NCBI GenBank assembly: GCA_002721375.1
Contig: PBKH01000024.1
Coordinates: forward strand, 549-6,938
Source of the DNA: Verrucomicrobiales bacterium
GTDB taxonomy: Bacteria > Verrucomicrobiota > Verrucomicrobiia > Limisphaerales > UBA1096
DNA: 6,390 nt
Reading direction: 5' to 3'
Under the pieces are notes generated by a model. The model did no database searches. It was not told the origin of the DNA and worked only from the letters and a program-made list of their open reading frames with translations. A program made the translations under genes and the position numbers. Every line of letters starts with the position of its first letter. Within the stretch, counting starts at the first letter, position 1. Below, in pieces: positions 5,577-6,390 of the stretch.

Positions 5577-6390
5577 TCTAATAAAACCGGATTCCTTCTG
5601 GTCTGTTTGCCAGCTTGGCCAAGCTTTTTTAGTCTTCTCACTGCTTGGCCAAGCGAGTTTCGCAGATGAGAAAACTGCCCCATTTTCGGATGGTTTGACC
5701 GTGGGGCAAATCGTTAAACGTGCCCGGGAAGCTTCCAAGCAAGTAGGTCGGGGTGATGTCGTCTTCAAGTTTTACCGTAAGGCATCGTTTGATAAATTCG
5801 ATGCCGACGGCGATGTAGTTGAGAAAAACAGCAAGACCTACCGTGCCTACACCGACGATCGCGATCAAGAACTGCGCAAGGTCAACGGCCGTCCCGCTAC
5901 AAAGAGTGAGCGTTATCGTGATTACAAAAAACACCAAGAACGTCAACGCCGCTATCTCAACAAACGCAAGGAGGGTGTCTCCAGAAAGCGCAATGAGAAT
6001 TTAATTACACGCAATCTTGACCTGTTTGAGGACAAGTTTATACCCAGTCTGGTTGGAGAAGAAAAGTTAAACGGCCGTGATGCCTTTGTTATCTCTCTAA
6101 AGCCCAATAAAAAATACAAACATAAAAGCCGAATCGTGAACAGAATCATGGATCAATTGGACACAAAGGTGTGGGTAGACAAGGAGGAATTTCAGGTTTC
6201 GCAGCTTAGTACAAGACTGCTTAAGCCGGTGAATTTCCTTGGAGGTCTTGCCGGAACCATCAAGACCATCAACATAGCTGTCACCCAAAAGCGCCTAGCC
6301 AAAAACACTTGGGTCGACGAAAAAGTGAATGCCCACTTTGACGCTCGCATTGCGTGGAAAACTTACCAGTTCCGGATGGAAAGTTTATCC
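5563..6390 (+). CDS. Exported LolA-like (outer-membrane lipoprotein-sorting-type) hypothetical protein, 3'-partial
   Basis: An uninterrupted frame of 276 codons runs off the window. ATG 5563 is the first start after an in-frame TGA at 5557-5559 and lies 14 nt inside gene 3. Starting there gives a signal peptide: hydrophobic residues about 12-34 and likely cleavage at SFA|DE (after A34). Starts further downstream would lose it. The mature sequence resembles exported hypothetical proteins of acidobacteria, planctomycetes and verrucomicrobia with a LolA/LolB-like half-barrel: a VFKFYRKASFDKFDADGDVV strand region, then LVGEEKLNGRDAFVISLKP (163-181), then VWVDKEEFQVSQL (203-215). A very basic segment at 112-148 has 14 Lys/Arg in 37 residues. 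The end reads like the usual C-terminal strand of the family, so little is probably missing. The family match is from recalled pattern rather than a search. A periplasmic role in lipid or lipoprotein handling is only a structural guess. Confidence 0.85.
   Translation, partial: MPSPNLIKPDSFWSVCQLGQAFLVFSLLGQASFADEKTAPFSDGLTVGQIVKRAREASKQVGRGDVVFKFYRKASFDKFDADGDVVEKNSKTYRAYTDDRDQELRKVNGRPATKSERYRDYKKHQERQRRYLNKRKEGVSRKRNENLITRNLDLFEDKFIPSLVGEEKLNGRDAFVISLKPNKKYKHKSRIVNRIMDQLDTKVWVDKEEFQVSQLSTRLLKPVNFLGGLAGTIKTINIAVTQKRLAKNTWVDEKVNAHFDARIAWKTYQFRMESLS
5613..5654 (+). repeat. Duplicated 12-bp perfect palindrome GCTTGGCCAAGC with hairpin potential
   Basis: Two identical copies of the self-complementary sequence GCTTGGCCAAGC lie at 5613-5624 and 5643-5654, 30 nt (10 codons) apart. 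Because each is its own reverse complement, the two can pair as a 12-bp stem with an 18-nt loop. Alternatively the first can fold alone as AGCTT/AAGCT around GGCC, followed by T6 (5625-5630), a weak terminator-like form. Both copies lie inside the signal-peptide codons of the downstream gene and encode LGQA twice. Whether it is regulatory is unknown; the sequence identity and symmetry are directly visible. Confidence 0.7.

Noticed and set aside
5599..5610. Lipoprotein lipobox at Cys16 of gene 4
   Set aside because: The residues before the Cys (W-S-V) do not fit a lipobox, and a standard signal peptidase I site follows at A34.
5612..5630. Rho-independent terminator after the dioxygenase
   Set aside because: The short stem (5 bp with a GGCC loop) before T6 is weak and lies within the coding start of gene 4; kept only as one possible fold in the repeat entry.
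5785..5820. EF-hand-like DADGD in gene 4
   Set aside because: It lacks the flanking helices and full 12-residue loop pattern, and matches a turn common in this hypothetical family.
5412..5946. Minus-strand open frames across the gene 3/gene 4 boundary
   Set aside because: The + strand there is explained by the dioxygenase C-terminus and the signal peptide and mature part of gene 4.
1..6390. CRISPR arrays, tRNA/rRNA genes, insertion sequences, promoters
   Set aside because: No direct repeat arrays, cloverleaf-like segments or transposase frames were seen, and there is no non-coding space for a promoter.

Overview
The window is fully coding on the + strand. It carries four co-oriented genes, two complete and two cut by the window edges, with no intergenic DNA between them. 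The gene families point to the Planctomycetes-Verrucomicrobia group: a DUF1549/DUF1553 (PSCyt2/PSD1) protein, a PSCyt1 cytochrome domain fused to WD40 repeats, and conserved exported modules rarely seen elsewhere. I cannot place it more precisely from sequence alone.

Layout: (1) 1-2142 is a 5'-truncated large exported protein with an atypical CX4CH cytochrome-like motif, a bacterial Ig-like (Big_2) domain, DUF1549 with a canonical CAKCH haem motif, and DUF1553. (2) 2143-4887 is a complete 914-residue secreted protein: signal peptide, PSCyt1 haem domain (CVGCH), a seven-bladed WD40 propeller, then pre-peptidase-C-like and other beta-sandwich modules. (3) 4884-5576 is a complete 230-residue Tat-exported intradiol ring-cleavage dioxygenase with all four Fe(III) ligands. 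(4) 5563 to the window end is a 3'-truncated exported protein resembling LolA-like/outer-membrane-lipoprotein-sorting-type hypothetical proteins. Its frame has no stop before the edge.

The junctions are very tight. Gene 1's TAA is followed directly by gene 2's ATG in the same frame. Genes 2 and 3 share ATGA. Gene 4 starts 14 nt inside gene 3. None of the three internal starts has a clear Shine-Dalgarno sequence, so translation is probably coupled and the four proteins are probably made together. All four appear to be exported (for gene 1 this is inferred from its family, since its N-terminus is outside the window).

The working idea, an inference, is an extracytoplasmic oxidative module. A secreted non-haem iron dioxygenase would open catechol-type rings while c-type cytochrome-domain partners handle electrons or scaffold the reaction at the cell surface. 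The substrate cannot be read from the sequence. The most notable non-coding signal is a perfect 12-bp palindrome present twice, 30 nt apart, within the signal-peptide codons of gene 4.
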